Shown one piece after another: positions 8,619 through 17,186 of a stretch of 64,000 nt of DNA (within the stretch, counting starts at the first letter, position 1; each line of letters starts with the position of its first letter). Made by a program: the position numbers and the translations under genes. A model generated the notes under the pieces. It worked only from the letters and a program-made list of their open reading frames with translations, was not told the origin of the DNA and made no database searches. The DNA comes from Spirosoma lacussanchae. GTDB taxonomy: Bacteria; Bacteroidota; Bacteroidia; Cytophagales; Spirosomataceae. The stretch is taken from the NCBI RefSeq assembly GCF_005870035.1, contig NZ_SWJG01000001.1:2219639-2283638 (forward strand). Direction: 5' to 3'.

Positions 8619-9370
8619 ATGAATGGACTAATTAAACCCTGGCGGCTGGGTGTTACTCTGGTCGTTTTATTTGTATCTCAATCCGGTAGTTTTACCGCCT
8701 TTGCGCAGGGGCAGGGACAACGCCCACCGCTCCCGCCCATCCCGTTGAAAAGCGATACGACTCATACGCTCACCAAACACTTCATACCGGCTACAGCGGC
8801 TAAAAAAGCACCGGATGCTAGGGGTTTTATTCAGCGTTGGCTGGTGCTGGAACCCGTAAAGAAAGATATCGCCCGAAATAATATATTCACCGACAACTAT
8901 CTCAGAACCACGTTCTCGGCCGATAATTTCTCCAGTGATTATGCCACCGTTCCCCGGTCTGGCGAAACCGTAAAGGTGGGACCCCAGGAACTGCGGTGGT
9001 ACGCGCTGGACAGCAAGGCCTTCAACGTTAATTTATACCATTTTACCTACGCCCTCAACAAGCCAAAATACGGCATACTGGTCTGGCTGGTCACGGTTAT
9101 CGAATGTTCGAAGAAATGCAAAATGTCCGGCTGGCGGCTGGCTGTAATTCCGGTAGCATGTGGTGGTTGAATGGTCAGGAAGCCCTGCTGCTTTCCGGCG
9201 ACCGGGATATGATTGCCGATAACGGAACCTCGGCCCGTCTGACGCTAAAAAAGGGCCGAAACATCATTCGGGGAGCCGTCATAAACGGACCGGGTATGGC
9301 TAATTTCTGTGTTCGCTTTTTGGATGAAAAAGGGGAGCCCGTGAAAAACTTCCGAATCGGATCTGAGTAA
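8619..9370 (+). pseudogene. Secreted protein gene with internal frameshift
   Basis: The first frame encodes a signal peptide (MNGLIKPWRLGVTLVVLF..., cleavage near AFAQG) and about 150 residues. At about 9090-9105 it leaves the conserved-looking frame and stops at 9168-9170. The second frame (9104-9370) continues smoothly with EEMQNVRLAAGCNSGSMWWL and ends FRIGSE. One missing base near 9100 (TCGAAGAAATG) explains both. The joined product would be about 250 residues and looks like a beta-sandwich module of the kind attached to secreted carbohydrate-active enzymes (substrate side WWLNGQEALLL, KKGRNIIRG). It lies 135 bases before the GH43 gene in the same direction, which suggests a joint role in glycan use. 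A sequencing error cannot be excluded. Confidence 0.6.
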
Positions 9371-9505
9371 TTGGCTAATTGATAGCATCCATTTTTTGCC
9401 ATTCCGATAAAGGAGGAATCTGCTTTCTGAATGCCCAGAGCCCCTTCCGTCGGTATGACAAAAGCCCTCCTGATAAAACCTTAAGGTAGTAAAACGAACC
9501 GCTTC

Positions 9506-10945
9506 ATGAAACGAATGCACGTAACTGGCCGGATAACCTTACTTGTCTTATTGATAACGCAAACCGTACTAGCCCAGATCGGAAGGCCTTTTATCCACGA
9601 TCCGTCAACGATCGCTGCATGTGACGGTAAGTATTTCACATTTGGGACCGGCGGTGGCGGGTTGATCTCTGACGATGGCTGGACCTGGTACGGGGGTGGG
9701 GTAAGGCCGGGTGGGGGCGCAGCACCTGACGTTCTCAAAATTGGCGATCGCTACCTGGTTGTCTATGGCGCCACCGGTGGCTCACCCAGCCACAAAGGCG
9801 CCATTCTGACCATGTGGAATAAAAGTCTGGACCCCAAATCCCCTGATTTCAAGTACTCCGAGCCAGTTGTCGTAGCGACCTCCGATGGCTACGAAGAGAA
9901 CGATGCCATTGATCCCGGCCTGATGCTGGACCCGACTACCGGGCGTCTTTGGATGACGTATGGCACCTATTTTGGCTATACCCGCCTGGTTGAACTAGAC
10001 CCCAAAACCGGAAAACTCAAGGCCGGAAACAAACCCGTAGACCTAGCCATCGTCTGCGAAGCCAGTACACTCGTCTACCGCGACGGCTGGTACTACCTGC
10101 TGGCCACGCACGGCAGTTGCTGCGATGGGGCCAATTCGACCTACAATGTGGTGGTGGGGCGATCTAAAAAAATAACCGGCCCTTACCTCGATAACGTGGG
10201 CCGGAGTATGCTGGAAGGGGGCGGTAAACTGGTGGTGGCCACCCGGGGCGGGTTGATCGGCCCCGGGCATTTTGGCCACATCATACTGGAGAAAGGGGTT
10301 GAAAAAATGTCTCTGCATTACGAAGCCGATCTGGAGCAGGGTGGTCGTAGTGTGCTGGGTATACTGCCGGTGGTTTGGAAAGACGGGTGGCCGGTTGCCG
10401 GTGAAAAGTTTAAAGAAGGTACGTATGAAATCGAATCTGTCCGACGAGGCTATGGCCTCGAACTGGCCGTTGATTTCACCCGAATGCCCGTTGTACGCGG
10501 CTTTGGCCAACCCAGCAACGACCCCATAAAGCCGGTTCCGGCTCAGCAATTAGCCGATGTCATGAAAAACTGGCCAACCGGAGAGATCAAGGTAAGAATA
10601 GGGGACTATATGGACCGCCCCCATCAGAAATGGACCATTACCGATGCGCCGGATACCACCGGCTATCTGGGTGGCCCCTACTACAAAATCGTGCTGGCCG
10701 GAACCGATCGGGCCCTGGCGGCTACTGCCGATGCCGAAGTAACCACGGTTTCGGCCTTTACCGGTGCACCTGAACAGCTGTGGCGAATCGATCAACTGAC
10801 AGACGGTACCTACCGGATAATGCCGAAGATCGTGCCGAATTCGAAAAAGAAGCTAGCGCTGGTCTCTTCCGGGGACAGTACCCCAACACTGGCCGAATTT
10901 GATGTCAGCAGCGATAACTCCAAATGGAATTTCAGGGAACACTAA
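9506..10945 (+). CDS. GH43-type glycosidase (arabinanase-like), secreted
   Basis: A 479-residue secreted glycoside hydrolase. The signal peptide ends near VLAQ (residue 24). The five-bladed propeller of family GH43 follows, with the catalytic triad visible at D32 (FIHDPS, general base), D136 (DAIDPGL, pKa modulator) and E185 (IVCEAST, general acid). The arrangement resembles endo-1,5-alpha-L-arabinanases, although GH43 also includes xylosidases and galactosidases. From about residue 340 a C-terminal beta-rich region with repeated QxW-like spacing (HQKWTI, EQLWRI, SKWNF) suggests a ricin-type beta-trefoil sugar-binding module. It probably acts in the periplasm or outside the cell on plant arabinan side chains. 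No SusCD pair is adjacent, so this is not a classical PUL. Confidence 0.85.
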   Translation: MKRMHVTGRITLLVLLITQTVLAQIGRPFIHDPSTIAACDGKYFTFGTGGGGLISDDGWTWYGGGVRPGGGAAPDVLKIGDRYLVVYGATGGSPSHKGAILTMWNKSLDPKSPDFKYSEPVVVATSDGYEENDAIDPGLMLDPTTGRLWMTYGTYFGYTRLVELDPKTGKLKAGNKPVDLAIVCEASTLVYRDGWYYLLATHGSCCDGANSTYNVVVGRSKKITGPYLDNVGRSMLEGGGKLVVATRGGLIGPGHFGHIILEKGVEKMSLHYEADLEQGGRSVLGILPVVWKDGWPVAGEKFKEGTYEIESVRRGYGLELAVDFTRMPVVRGFGQPSNDPIKPVPAQQLADVMKNWPTGEIKVRIGDYMDRPHQKWTITDAPDTTGYLGGPYYKIVLAGTDRALAATADAEVTTVSAFTGAPEQLWRIDQLTDGTYRIMPKIVPNSKKKLALVSSGDSTPTLAEFDVSSDNSKWNFREH

Positions 10946-10981
10946 GCCCCAACAAGTGAGGGTCGGTTGCTGATTGGGGCT
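10945..10981 (+). terminator. Weak hairpin after GH43 gene
   Basis: Arms AGCCCCAA (10945-10952) and TTGGGGCT (10974-10981) begin at the GH43 stop codon. There is no T-tract, so termination is possible but unproven. Confidence 0.35.
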
Positions 10982-11309
10982 CAGCCAGTTGCCATCAGTA
11001 AACACCGTGGCTGGGCATTTTTCCTCTACAAGCTGCAACCCCGCCTGTCAGCTTGCCGGTATGGATTTCTTTGGCCATCAATATGGCCGTCCTCAGTGCC
11101 GTTCGTAACAAGTTGATTGTACGGCCGTGGTGATCAAGGGCTAGCAGATGGATAAACTCTGTTGCTACACGCCTGCATAAACCCCCCAACAACTTTTGGT
11201 GGTACTCTGACCAACTTAATGCGGTTTCCCGATAAAAAAACGTACTTCACACCCACAAAAAATGGGTTCACTCAACCCGGTTCAGTCTAAAACAACTATC
11301 TGATCAGCT
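10982..11309. other. Intergenic gap, nothing recognised
   Basis: About 330 bases between two same-direction genes. A 65-codon minus-strand frame (10995-11192) exists but has no start context, motif or partner, and I do not count it as a gene. An AT-rich stretch at 11229-11290 may hold the promoter of the next gene. Confidence 0.45.
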
Positions 11310-11846
11310 ATGCAGGATTCTGACGCGCTTCGGTACCCGATCGGAACATTTACCTTCGGCCAATCCTACACCATTGCCGAAACCAGCCAGCATATTGTCG
11401 GCCTCGACGAGTTACCTATAAAACTAACCGAACTGGTTGGGAAGTGGGGCGACGAGCGGCTCGATACGCCCTACCGCCCCGAAGGCTGGACGGTCCGGCA
11501 ACTTATACACCACGTGGCTGATAGCCATATGAACGGTTACATACGGACCAAGCTGGCCCTGACCGAAGCCAATCCGACCATAAAACCCTACGAAGAAGGC
11601 GATTGGGCCACGCTGCCCGACTCACGGCTCGATATCGCACCGTCGCTGGTTATTCTGCGTAGTCTGCACCAGCGCTGGGTGGCTGTGCTGAGTCAGCTCG
11701 ACGAAGCTGGGCTAGCCCGTACGTTCTACCATCCCGGCAGCGGCTACACCTATACCCTCGCCGAGCAGGCCGCTCATTATGCCTGGCATAGCGAACACCA
11801 CTACCAGCACATCAACCGGCTCGCCGAGCGCAACGGCTGGAAATGA
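11310..11846 (+). CDS. YfiT/DinB-family putative metal-dependent transferase
   Basis: A 178-residue four-helix-bundle protein of the DinB/YfiT superfamily. The three metal-ligand histidines are placed as expected: HHVADSH near residue 67-73 and AWHSEHHYQHI near 156-166. YfiT-type members carry out bacillithiol S-transferase reactions in Firmicutes and some Bacteroidota; DinB relatives have other thiol partners. The conserved opening RYPIGxFxFGxxY and the sequence EGWTVRQLIHHVADSH fit the YfiT subgroup. The protein is cytoplasmic with no signal peptide. Whether this organism makes bacillithiol cannot be seen here. Confidence 0.85.
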   Translation: MQDSDALRYPIGTFTFGQSYTIAETSQHIVGLDELPIKLTELVGKWGDERLDTPYRPEGWTVRQLIHHVADSHMNGYIRTKLALTEANPTIKPYEEGDWATLPDSRLDIAPSLVILRSLHQRWVAVLSQLDEAGLARTFYHPGSGYTYTLAEQAAHYAWHSEHHYQHINRLAERNGWK

Positions 11847-11850
11847 TTTT

Positions 11851-11902
<52 letters not shown>

Positions 11903-11955
11903 ATTGATCTCAATCGCGTTTATCGTTTATCATTCACCGTTATAATGGCGTTGTC

Positions 11956-12108
11956 ATGCAGGAGCTGATCATTTTACTTTTATTGGGGCTGGCACTGGGC
12001 TATCTGGGCTGGCGGGCTTACCGGTCGGTGGCGGTAAAACAGGCTGGTTGTGGTAAAGGATGCGGTTGCGAAGCAGATTCGACGCCCAGGGTGCTTATTC
12101 GGAAATAA
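11956..12108 (+). CDS. 50-residue Cys-rich single-span membrane peptide
   Basis: An ATG at 11956 opens a 50-codon frame: MQELIILLLLGLALGYLGWR, then a short basic segment, then the cysteine cluster GCGKGCGCEA (C32, C36, C38) and a basic tail. One N-terminal membrane helix plus a cytoplasmic Cys cluster matches the FeoB-associated Cys-rich membrane protein family (PF12669-like). No feoA or feoB is nearby, so an iron-transport role is inferred from the family pattern alone. It is co-directional with the DUF4403 gene 55 bases downstream. Confidence 0.65.
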   Translation: MQELIILLLLGLALGYLGWRAYRSVAVKQAGCGKGCGCEADSTPRVLIRK

Positions 12109-12163
12109 AGACTACTGTTTTAGTAGGCTAACATTTTGGCAATCCGGTGGTTTGTTGTAGCAA

Positions 12164-13552
12164 ATGAATGCTCAACGGATCATCGGATTTATAGTTTTTG
12201 CGCTGGCGTTTAGCCTTTCGGTTAGCTGTAACCGGGTTCGGTCCAAAGCGCCAGCCCAGCAGGATTTTGAACCCGCCATACCCGATCCTATTTCGTATGT
12301 GGCGGGAGACATTACCTTCCAGATTAAAGACCTCGAACGCAAGATCAACCAGTCGCTCAATCCGGTGCTGGTTACGGAAGAGACGTTTGAAGGTAAGAAA
12401 GGGGAGGCCTGGCGGCTGCGGGTCGAGCGAACCGGTCCGGTACAGATTCGGTATGACCGACAGCGGGTGTATCTGTCGGCTCCGCTGAAAGTCTGGTACA
12501 GCAACCCCATCGGACTCCGCAAGCACCGGAAACGGCGGACCCTGTGCGCGTTGTCGGTCAATTTCGCATCGCCCCTGACCGTTGGCGAAAACTGGCGGTT
12601 GGCTACTCGTTCGCGCTTCGAGAATTACCAGTGGATACAAAAGCCCACGGTGCGGCTGCTGGGTATCAAGGTCAACATCACCAAACTGGCTGATACAATC
12701 CTGAACAAGCGCAAGGCCGAGATAGAACTCGCCATCGATAAAGCCGTTCATAACGAGCTGCGGCTCGATAAACACATCCGAAAAATCTGGCGCGACGTAC
12801 AGAAACCCCTCCGGATTACGCGCAAGCCTGAGGAGTTATGGCTGATACCGCGTCCGTTCAGTGTGGCGGCTGCTCCGGTCTATGGTAACCGGCAGCGTAT
12901 TACGGTACCATTACAGATCGCCTTTCGGGTCGATACGCGCGTTGGCCCCCGGCCCGTTGATCTGGAGCTGGAAAAGCTGCCCCGGCTGCAACGGCGCAAT
13001 AAGCTGCCCAACGCATCGCGGCTGCAGGTGCTGGCGTTTATTCCGTATGCCGATCTGAACCGCGTACTAACCCGGAGTTTGCCCGAACGCAAGCTGGAGC
13101 TGGCCGGCGGAAACATTACCGTCAAGAACGCTACCGTATACGGCAACGGACGGTCGCTGATTCTTCGAACCGACGTACGGGGCTCCGTCAACGGTACACT
13201 CTATTTCCGGGGACAGCCTGCTTATGACACCCTTAATAATACGCTCAAAGTAGAATACGTTGACTTTGACGTCGATACGAAAGAGCGAATTTTTGCTACG
13301 GCCGACTGGCTCCTGCACGACCGTTTGCGCGATACCCTCCAGGCCGCCATGGTCGTTCCGCTCCGGACCCAGATCGATCAGATACCGGGCAAGATCGAAA
13401 CCGCTTTTGCGCGCAGCAAAGGGGGCGAGAAAACGGCGCTGGATGTAGACCAATTTCGTATGGTGCCCCAGCGCATCGTGGTCCGGCCCGACGGAGTGCA
13501 GGTCCTGATCAGCGTGCAGTCTAAGGTGCAGGTGCTGGTGAAACGGCTGTAG
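12164..13552 (+). CDS. DUF4403 family lipoprotein
   Basis: A 462-residue protein with a lipoprotein signal peptide (MNAQRIIGFIVFALAFSLSVSC, lipid attachment at C22), so it should sit on the periplasmic face of a membrane. The body matches the DUF4403 family of Gram-negative envelope proteins: an N-terminal section with repeated I/L-x-I strands (SYVAGDITFQIKDLERKINQSL), a central positively charged region, and a C-terminal section (LNTLKVEYVDFDVDTKER). The tubular lipid-binding (TULIP-like) fold sometimes proposed for such proteins is inference. The 3' end overlaps the convergent DNA glycosylase gene by 32 bases. Confidence 0.85.
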   Translation: MNAQRIIGFIVFALAFSLSVSCNRVRSKAPAQQDFEPAIPDPISYVAGDITFQIKDLERKINQSLNPVLVTEETFEGKKGEAWRLRVERTGPVQIRYDRQRVYLSAPLKVWYSNPIGLRKHRKRRTLCALSVNFASPLTVGENWRLATRSRFENYQWIQKPTVRLLGIKVNITKLADTILNKRKAEIELAIDKAVHNELRLDKHIRKIWRDVQKPLRITRKPEELWLIPRPFSVAAAPVYGNRQRITVPLQIAFRVDTRVGPRPVDLELEKLPRLQRRNKLPNASRLQVLAFIPYADLNRVLTRSLPERKLELAGGNITVKNATVYGNGRSLILRTDVRGSVNGTLYFRGQPAYDTLNNTLKVEYVDFDVDTKERIFATADWLLHDRLRDTLQAAMVVPLRTQIDQIPGKIETAFARSKGGEKTALDVDQFRMVPQRIVVRPDGVQVLISVQSKVQVLVKRL

Positions 13553-14189
13553 GGTTCCAGCGCCAGAGATAGCGGCTGGCGGTGGTTCGGTAGGGTCGCC
13601 AGGCGTCGGCAATCTGGTGAATGGCCCTGTAGAGCGCCCGGCCCGACAGCCCCTCCGTCTGTTCGGGATACGCCCGGATAACCCGCTGGCGGATAATCAG
13701 ATCGTCGATTGGGAATACATCGGGCCGGTCCAGCACGAACATGAGCAGCATCTCCACGGTCCAGCGGCCCACGCCCCGGATCGGCAGCAGGTATTGAACG
13801 ATCGCTTCGTCGGTCATTGAATCCAGGCGCGCCCGGTCAAACGCCATCAGTTCGGCCTCATCGGACTGGCCCGCCCGACTCAGCGAAAATTCCGCTACGC
13901 TTCGGAGGTAACTGATCTTCTGGGCCGATAGCCCTGCTCCGCGCAGCTCGTCGTTTGGTTTGGCCAGCAGCGCATCGGCATGGGGGTACCCGTCCGGGAA
14001 GAGCGCCCGAAACCGGGTGAAGATGGCGTCGGCGGCTTTCACCGAGATCTGCTGCGAAACGATGCTTTCCAGCAGCGCCAGATAAACGTCGTCGGCGTAG
14101 TCGCCAAAAATTTTCGGGCTTGGTGTTTCGGCAATGATGCGAGCCATTACTGGGTCCTGTACGAGATGAAGAAGGGCGGGGTCAGCCAT
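13521..14189 (-). CDS. DNA-3-methyladenine glycosylase, AlkA-like HhH-GPD
   Basis: A 222-residue base-excision-repair glycosylase. The helix-hairpin-helix motif LPIRGVGRWTVEMLL is at about residues 134-149, and the catalytic aspartate follows in FPIDDL (D162 or D163). The N-terminal half carries the family's SIVSQQISVKAA segment (43-53). It lacks the four-cysteine iron-sulfur cluster of Nth/MutY, which places it with the AlkA/MAG branch that removes alkylated purines. The ATG at 14189 (MADPALLHLV) is preferred over an in-frame codon three positions upstream. It is convergent with, and overlaps, the DUF4403 gene. Confidence 0.92.
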   Translation of the reverse strand: MADPALLHLVQDPVMARIIAETPSPKIFGDYADDVYLALLESIVSQQISVKAADAIFTRFRALFPDGYPHADALLAKPNDELRGAGLSAQKISYLRSVAEFSLSRAGQSDEAELMAFDRARLDSMTDEAIVQYLLPIRGVGRWTVEMLLMFVLDRPDVFPIDDLIIRQRVIRAYPEQTEGLSGRALYRAIHQIADAWRPYRTTASRYLWRWNPTAVSPAPAP

Positions 14190-14227
14190 GAAAAGCAATG
14201 GTTAGGGGCGGTAAAGATAGGGCCCGG

Positions 14228-14668
14228 TCAGTAATCCCAATGCCGGTGTTTGCCCGATACGTCGAAGTGGATCATGCGGGGGGCCGACTTATGATAAAGT
14301 CCCAGTCCGCCCTGGCTGGCCGGGTTTGTCTGGTCCAATTTGTCCAGCAGGCGGGCTACGATCTGTACATCGGCATCGGTCCATTTCCCATCCCGGTTGA
14401 TGTCACCTACCCAAATATCGATGGCCAGCCCCTGCTGATGAGTGCTTTTTTTAGCCGATAGGGGCATCAGTCGGTTTAGCCAGGGCGGACGGTAGCCTGA
14501 AATCAACCAGTAGCGGGGCTGGTAACCGGCTTTTCGGAGGGCGCTGGCCAACAGCCGCTCTTTAGCCCGAACGGTGGGGGATACGTGGGAGTAACTGATG
14601 AACAGGTAGACAGCTGCCAGAGCAGCAATGACACCGACCAGCAGGCCGGCAGCTTTTACGATGCGCAT
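14228..14668 (-). CDS. Membrane-anchored M15-like zinc peptidase
   Basis: A 146-residue protein with an N-terminal signal anchor (residues 4-26) and a domain of the D-Ala-D-Ala carboxypeptidase type (M15/YcbK superfamily). The substrate-side motif ISGYRPP (57-62) and the three metal ligands H77 (THQQGLAID), D84 and H134 (MIHFDV) are present. It probably cleaves peptidoglycan stem peptides in the periplasm. Between ligands two and three lies DINRDGKWTDAD (89-100), which fits an EF-hand calcium loop. The frame is open upstream, but the ATG at 14668 (MRIVKAAGLLVGV) gives a proper anchor. The lipoprotein gene upstream ends 82 bases before this start, in the same direction. Confidence 0.75.
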   Translation of the reverse strand: MRIVKAAGLLVGVIAALAAVYLFISYSHVSPTVRAKERLLASALRKAGYQPRYWLISGYRPPWLNRLMPLSAKKSTHQQGLAIDIWVGDINRDGKWTDADVQIVARLLDKLDQTNPASQGGLGLYHKSAPRMIHFDVSGKHRHWDY

Positions 14669-14750
14669 GGTGAACAGGGGTGTGGATGAAAACAAACGTA
14701 GATACCAGCATCCAGTCTTAAGAACGGCAGGGATGTAAGCAGAAGGGCTA

Positions 14751-15938
14751 TTAAGGTTCCTCGCGGGCGTATCGGCTCCGGAGCCGACGAGCAACATCGC
14801 CGGCCAGTTCGTCGCGCATGCTTCGGTACAGTTCCCAGCGCGACGGAGGGAATGGGTTGGCCGATAAGAGACTGCTTCCGTTGAGCGCCCGGTTATCGCC
14901 ACTGAACGATTGCCACTCGGTTACCCAGCTACGGGTTTCCCAGATGGTGTCGTGCCAGCGTTCGCGGCCGGTCTGGGTGTCGAGGGCGCGCAGCCGGAGG
15001 GCGAGTTCAGCGCTGATCTCCAGCCGGTAGGTGGTCAGTTTACCGGATACTTTCTCCATAACATCGACGGTGGTGGAGTCGTTGATTTTTTTCTCGCCCA
15101 CTTTGTACTCCTTGTTGCTGTAGACCGTTGTCGTCGACGAAGATCGGTTTTCATCGTAGGAGTCGTAGTCCGTCACCTGCATCTGAACCACCTCATGAAT
15201 GAGGTAGCCGTCGCCCGCGGTTTCGGTGGGCGGGTAAAGTCGTACCAGAGGGGCGGGAATGTCGTTCTGCCTGAGCTCGTTAAAAATAAGCTTTTCCAGT
15301 TCGGCGTTGTCAGACGGGCTGATTTCATTCGTTGGGCTGAGGGGTTCAACGACCACGCGCAGAATGGCGAACGGAAACGCATCGGCGGCCTTGCCCCGGG
15401 CCTGGCGGTAATCGGGTACCCAGTCGAGCGCTTTTTTATAGTTTGCATACGCATCCCGGGCCGCGAGTCGGTTCTCTTCCCGGTAGGCAAAGGCTTCTTC
15501 GGCCAGCTCGTAGCGATCAGCGGCAGCCAGTTGCCGAATCTCGTTCTGGCGGTCGGCATACGAGGCCGGATACGCCGAAAGCCAGTCGGCGCAGCTCTGG
15601 CATCGGGCTGCGTTATTGGTCAGAGTCTGGAGCTGCTCATATTCGGCATGAACGGCTTCCCAGCGAAACGGACCGGGCTCGCCGGGGCGAGGCTTATCGG
15701 TCGCCGACAGGCGCTGAATCGTAGACTGGTGTTGCTGGTAGGCGCGTTCAAAAGCCTCCTTCAGAACCAGCCCTGCCAGCCGATGGCCCCGTTTGCTCAG
15801 GCCAGGGTTCTGGTTGAGCCGGAACGAGGCACGCTGCACGGCCAGATCGAACTGACCGTGGCGAAGGGCCGTCTGACCGCTGCTACAGGCGGTAACCAGA
15901 CCGGCAAGAATAACGATGAGTAAGGAAGGGCGGTGCAT
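14751..15938 (-). CDS. Lipoprotein of unknown function, 395 residues
   Basis: The signal peptide carries a clear lipobox (LVTAC, lipid attachment at C18). The N-terminal half (about 20-190) is helix-rich and alanine-rich with a TPR-like look (LDWVPDYRQARGKAADAFPF). The C-terminal half is mixed, with a region of repeated Ser/Thr and charged residues (DENRSSSTTTVYSNKEYK) and strands (YRLEISAELALRLRALD). I do not recognise a named family. Similar proteins occur as single-copy envelope lipoproteins in Bacteroidota. It probably shares a transcript with the M15-like peptidase gene that follows it by 82 bases, which hints at a cell-wall role; this is inference. Confidence 0.7.
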   Translation of the reverse strand: MHRPSLLIVILAGLVTACSSGQTALRHGQFDLAVQRASFRLNQNPGLSKRGHRLAGLVLKEAFERAYQQHQSTIQRLSATDKPRPGEPGPFRWEAVHAEYEQLQTLTNNAARCQSCADWLSAYPASYADRQNEIRQLAAADRYELAEEAFAYREENRLAARDAYANYKKALDWVPDYRQARGKAADAFPFAILRVVVEPLSPTNEISPSDNAELEKLIFNELRQNDIPAPLVRLYPPTETAGDGYLIHEVVQMQVTDYDSYDENRSSSTTTVYSNKEYKVGEKKINDSTTVDVMEKVSGKLTTYRLEISAELALRLRALDTQTGRERWHDTIWETRSWVTEWQSFSGDNRALNGSSLLSANPFPPSRWELYRSMRDELAGDVARRLRSRYAREEP

Positions 15939-15991
15939 GGTCGTAAACTACGAATTTGTGTTCATTTGACCACCTACCAACCGACTTGGTT

Positions 15992-15999
15992 TATCTTTG
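15992..15999 (+). promoter_or_regulatory. Candidate -7 box for corA
   Basis: TATCTTTG is an exact TAnnTTTG match 69 bases before the corA ATG. A TTTG at 15965-15968 lies 23 bases upstream, slightly further than the usual -33 spacing. Confidence 0.55.
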
Positions 16000-16068
16000 G
16001 GTCGTAAAAAATAATGCAGCCACGGAGACGAGTCCGAAACGCAGGGAATCACGCGTAAACGCCACTTT

Positions 16069-17166
16069 ATGTCGAAACACCGACGGTACCGTTCGGCCGA
16101 GAAAATGCTCGGTACTTCGCCCGGTACGCTTACCTACGTAGGCGAAGAAATTCAACACGCCACCCGAATCAAGCGCATCGACTACAACAGCACCGAATAT
16201 CATGTCGACGATAATGCGCGGCTGAGCGCGTGCCGCCTGCCCGCGGAGGAGATCCCCCACATCACCTGGATCGACGTAGACGGCATCCATGAGCCTAAAG
16301 TGGTGCAGCGACTGGGCGAGCAGTTTCAGCTACACCCGCTGCTGCTCGAAGATGTAATGAACGTGGAGCAGAAACCCAAAGTCGATCTCTACGACGATAC
16401 GCAGGCCAACGAAAGTATTGTATACGTGACTCTCAAGATGCTGCACCACAACCGGCGGCAGCAGGAGATCGAAGCGGAACACATCAGTCTGGTGCTGGGA
16501 AAAAATTTTCTGATCACGTTTCAGGAAGAGCGATCGATGGATATTTTTCAGCCCGTCATCGAACGAATCAAGGCGTCGTCGGGTAAAACCCGGCGGAACG
16601 GCCCTGATTACTTAATGTATGCGCTCATGGACCTGATTGTTGATCACTACCTGGTCATTACCGAGCGGATCGGCGAAAAAATGGACGAGCTGGAAGATTA
16701 TATCGTGCAGCAACGGGCCAACCAGCAGACGCTGGCTACGCTCTACCAGCTGAAACGGGAGCTGGCCTATATCCGGCGGGTGGTAAACCCGCTTCGCGAT
16801 ATGCTGGGCGTTCTGCTGCGCGAAGAGTCGGACCTGATCCAGCGATCAACCATGCCGTTCCTGCGCGACCTGGCCGACCACGTGAACCAGGTTATTGAAA
16901 CCCTGGAGTCGTATCGCGAGCAGATTGCGGGGCTGATGGATGTGTACTATTCCATCATAAACAACCGCATGAACTCGGTCATGAAGACACTGACAATTAT
17001 TTCGTCGATTTTTATTCCGCTGACGTTCATCGCCGGTATCTACGGGATGAACTTCGATAATATGCCTGAACTACGCACCCAGACTGGTTACTTCTGGACG
17101 CTGGCCGCTATGACCGCTATCGCTGTGGGCGAGGTGATCTACTTTAAGCGCCGGGGCTGGATGTGA
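16069..17166 (+). CDS. corA: CorA family magnesium/cobalt channel
   Basis: A 365-residue CorA-type divalent cation channel. The long N-terminal cytoplasmic domain (1-305) precedes two C-terminal helices, with the signature YGMNF (GMN at 326-328) at the end of the first helix. The loop NMPEL follows and the second helix runs to KRRGW. A homopentamer in the inner membrane carries Mg2+ (and Co2+ or Ni2+) inward. The motif LHPLLLEDVMNVEQKPKVD is typical of the family. Its stop overlaps the most upstream possible start of murF-alr by four bases, so the two genes may be cotranscribed. Confidence 0.95.
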   Translation: MSKHRRYRSAEKMLGTSPGTLTYVGEEIQHATRIKRIDYNSTEYHVDDNARLSACRLPAEEIPHITWIDVDGIHEPKVVQRLGEQFQLHPLLLEDVMNVEQKPKVDLYDDTQANESIVYVTLKMLHHNRRQQEIEAEHISLVLGKNFLITFQEERSMDIFQPVIERIKASSGKTRRNGPDYLMYALMDLIVDHYLVITERIGEKMDELEDYIVQQRANQQTLATLYQLKRELAYIRRVVNPLRDMLGVLLREESDLIQRSTMPFLRDLADHVNQVIETLESYREQIAGLMDVYYSIINNRMNSVMKTLTIISSIFIPLTFIAGIYGMNFDNMPELRTQTGYFWTLAAMTAIAVGEVIYFKRRGWM

Positions 17167-17186
17167 CCAGAAGGGAGCACCTGCTT

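Noticed and set aside
9506..10945. Polysaccharide utilisation locus around GH43
   Set aside because: No SusC/SusD pair or regulator is adjacent; a lone glycosidase with one broken neighbour is not enough.
10995..11192. 65-codon minus-strand frame in the gap after GH43
   Set aside because: Considered as a transposase remnant, but no recognisable motif, inverted repeats or partner fragment support it.
14910..15923. 337-codon plus-strand frame opposite the lipoprotein gene
   Set aside because: Shadow frame; the minus strand has a clear signal peptide and lipobox.
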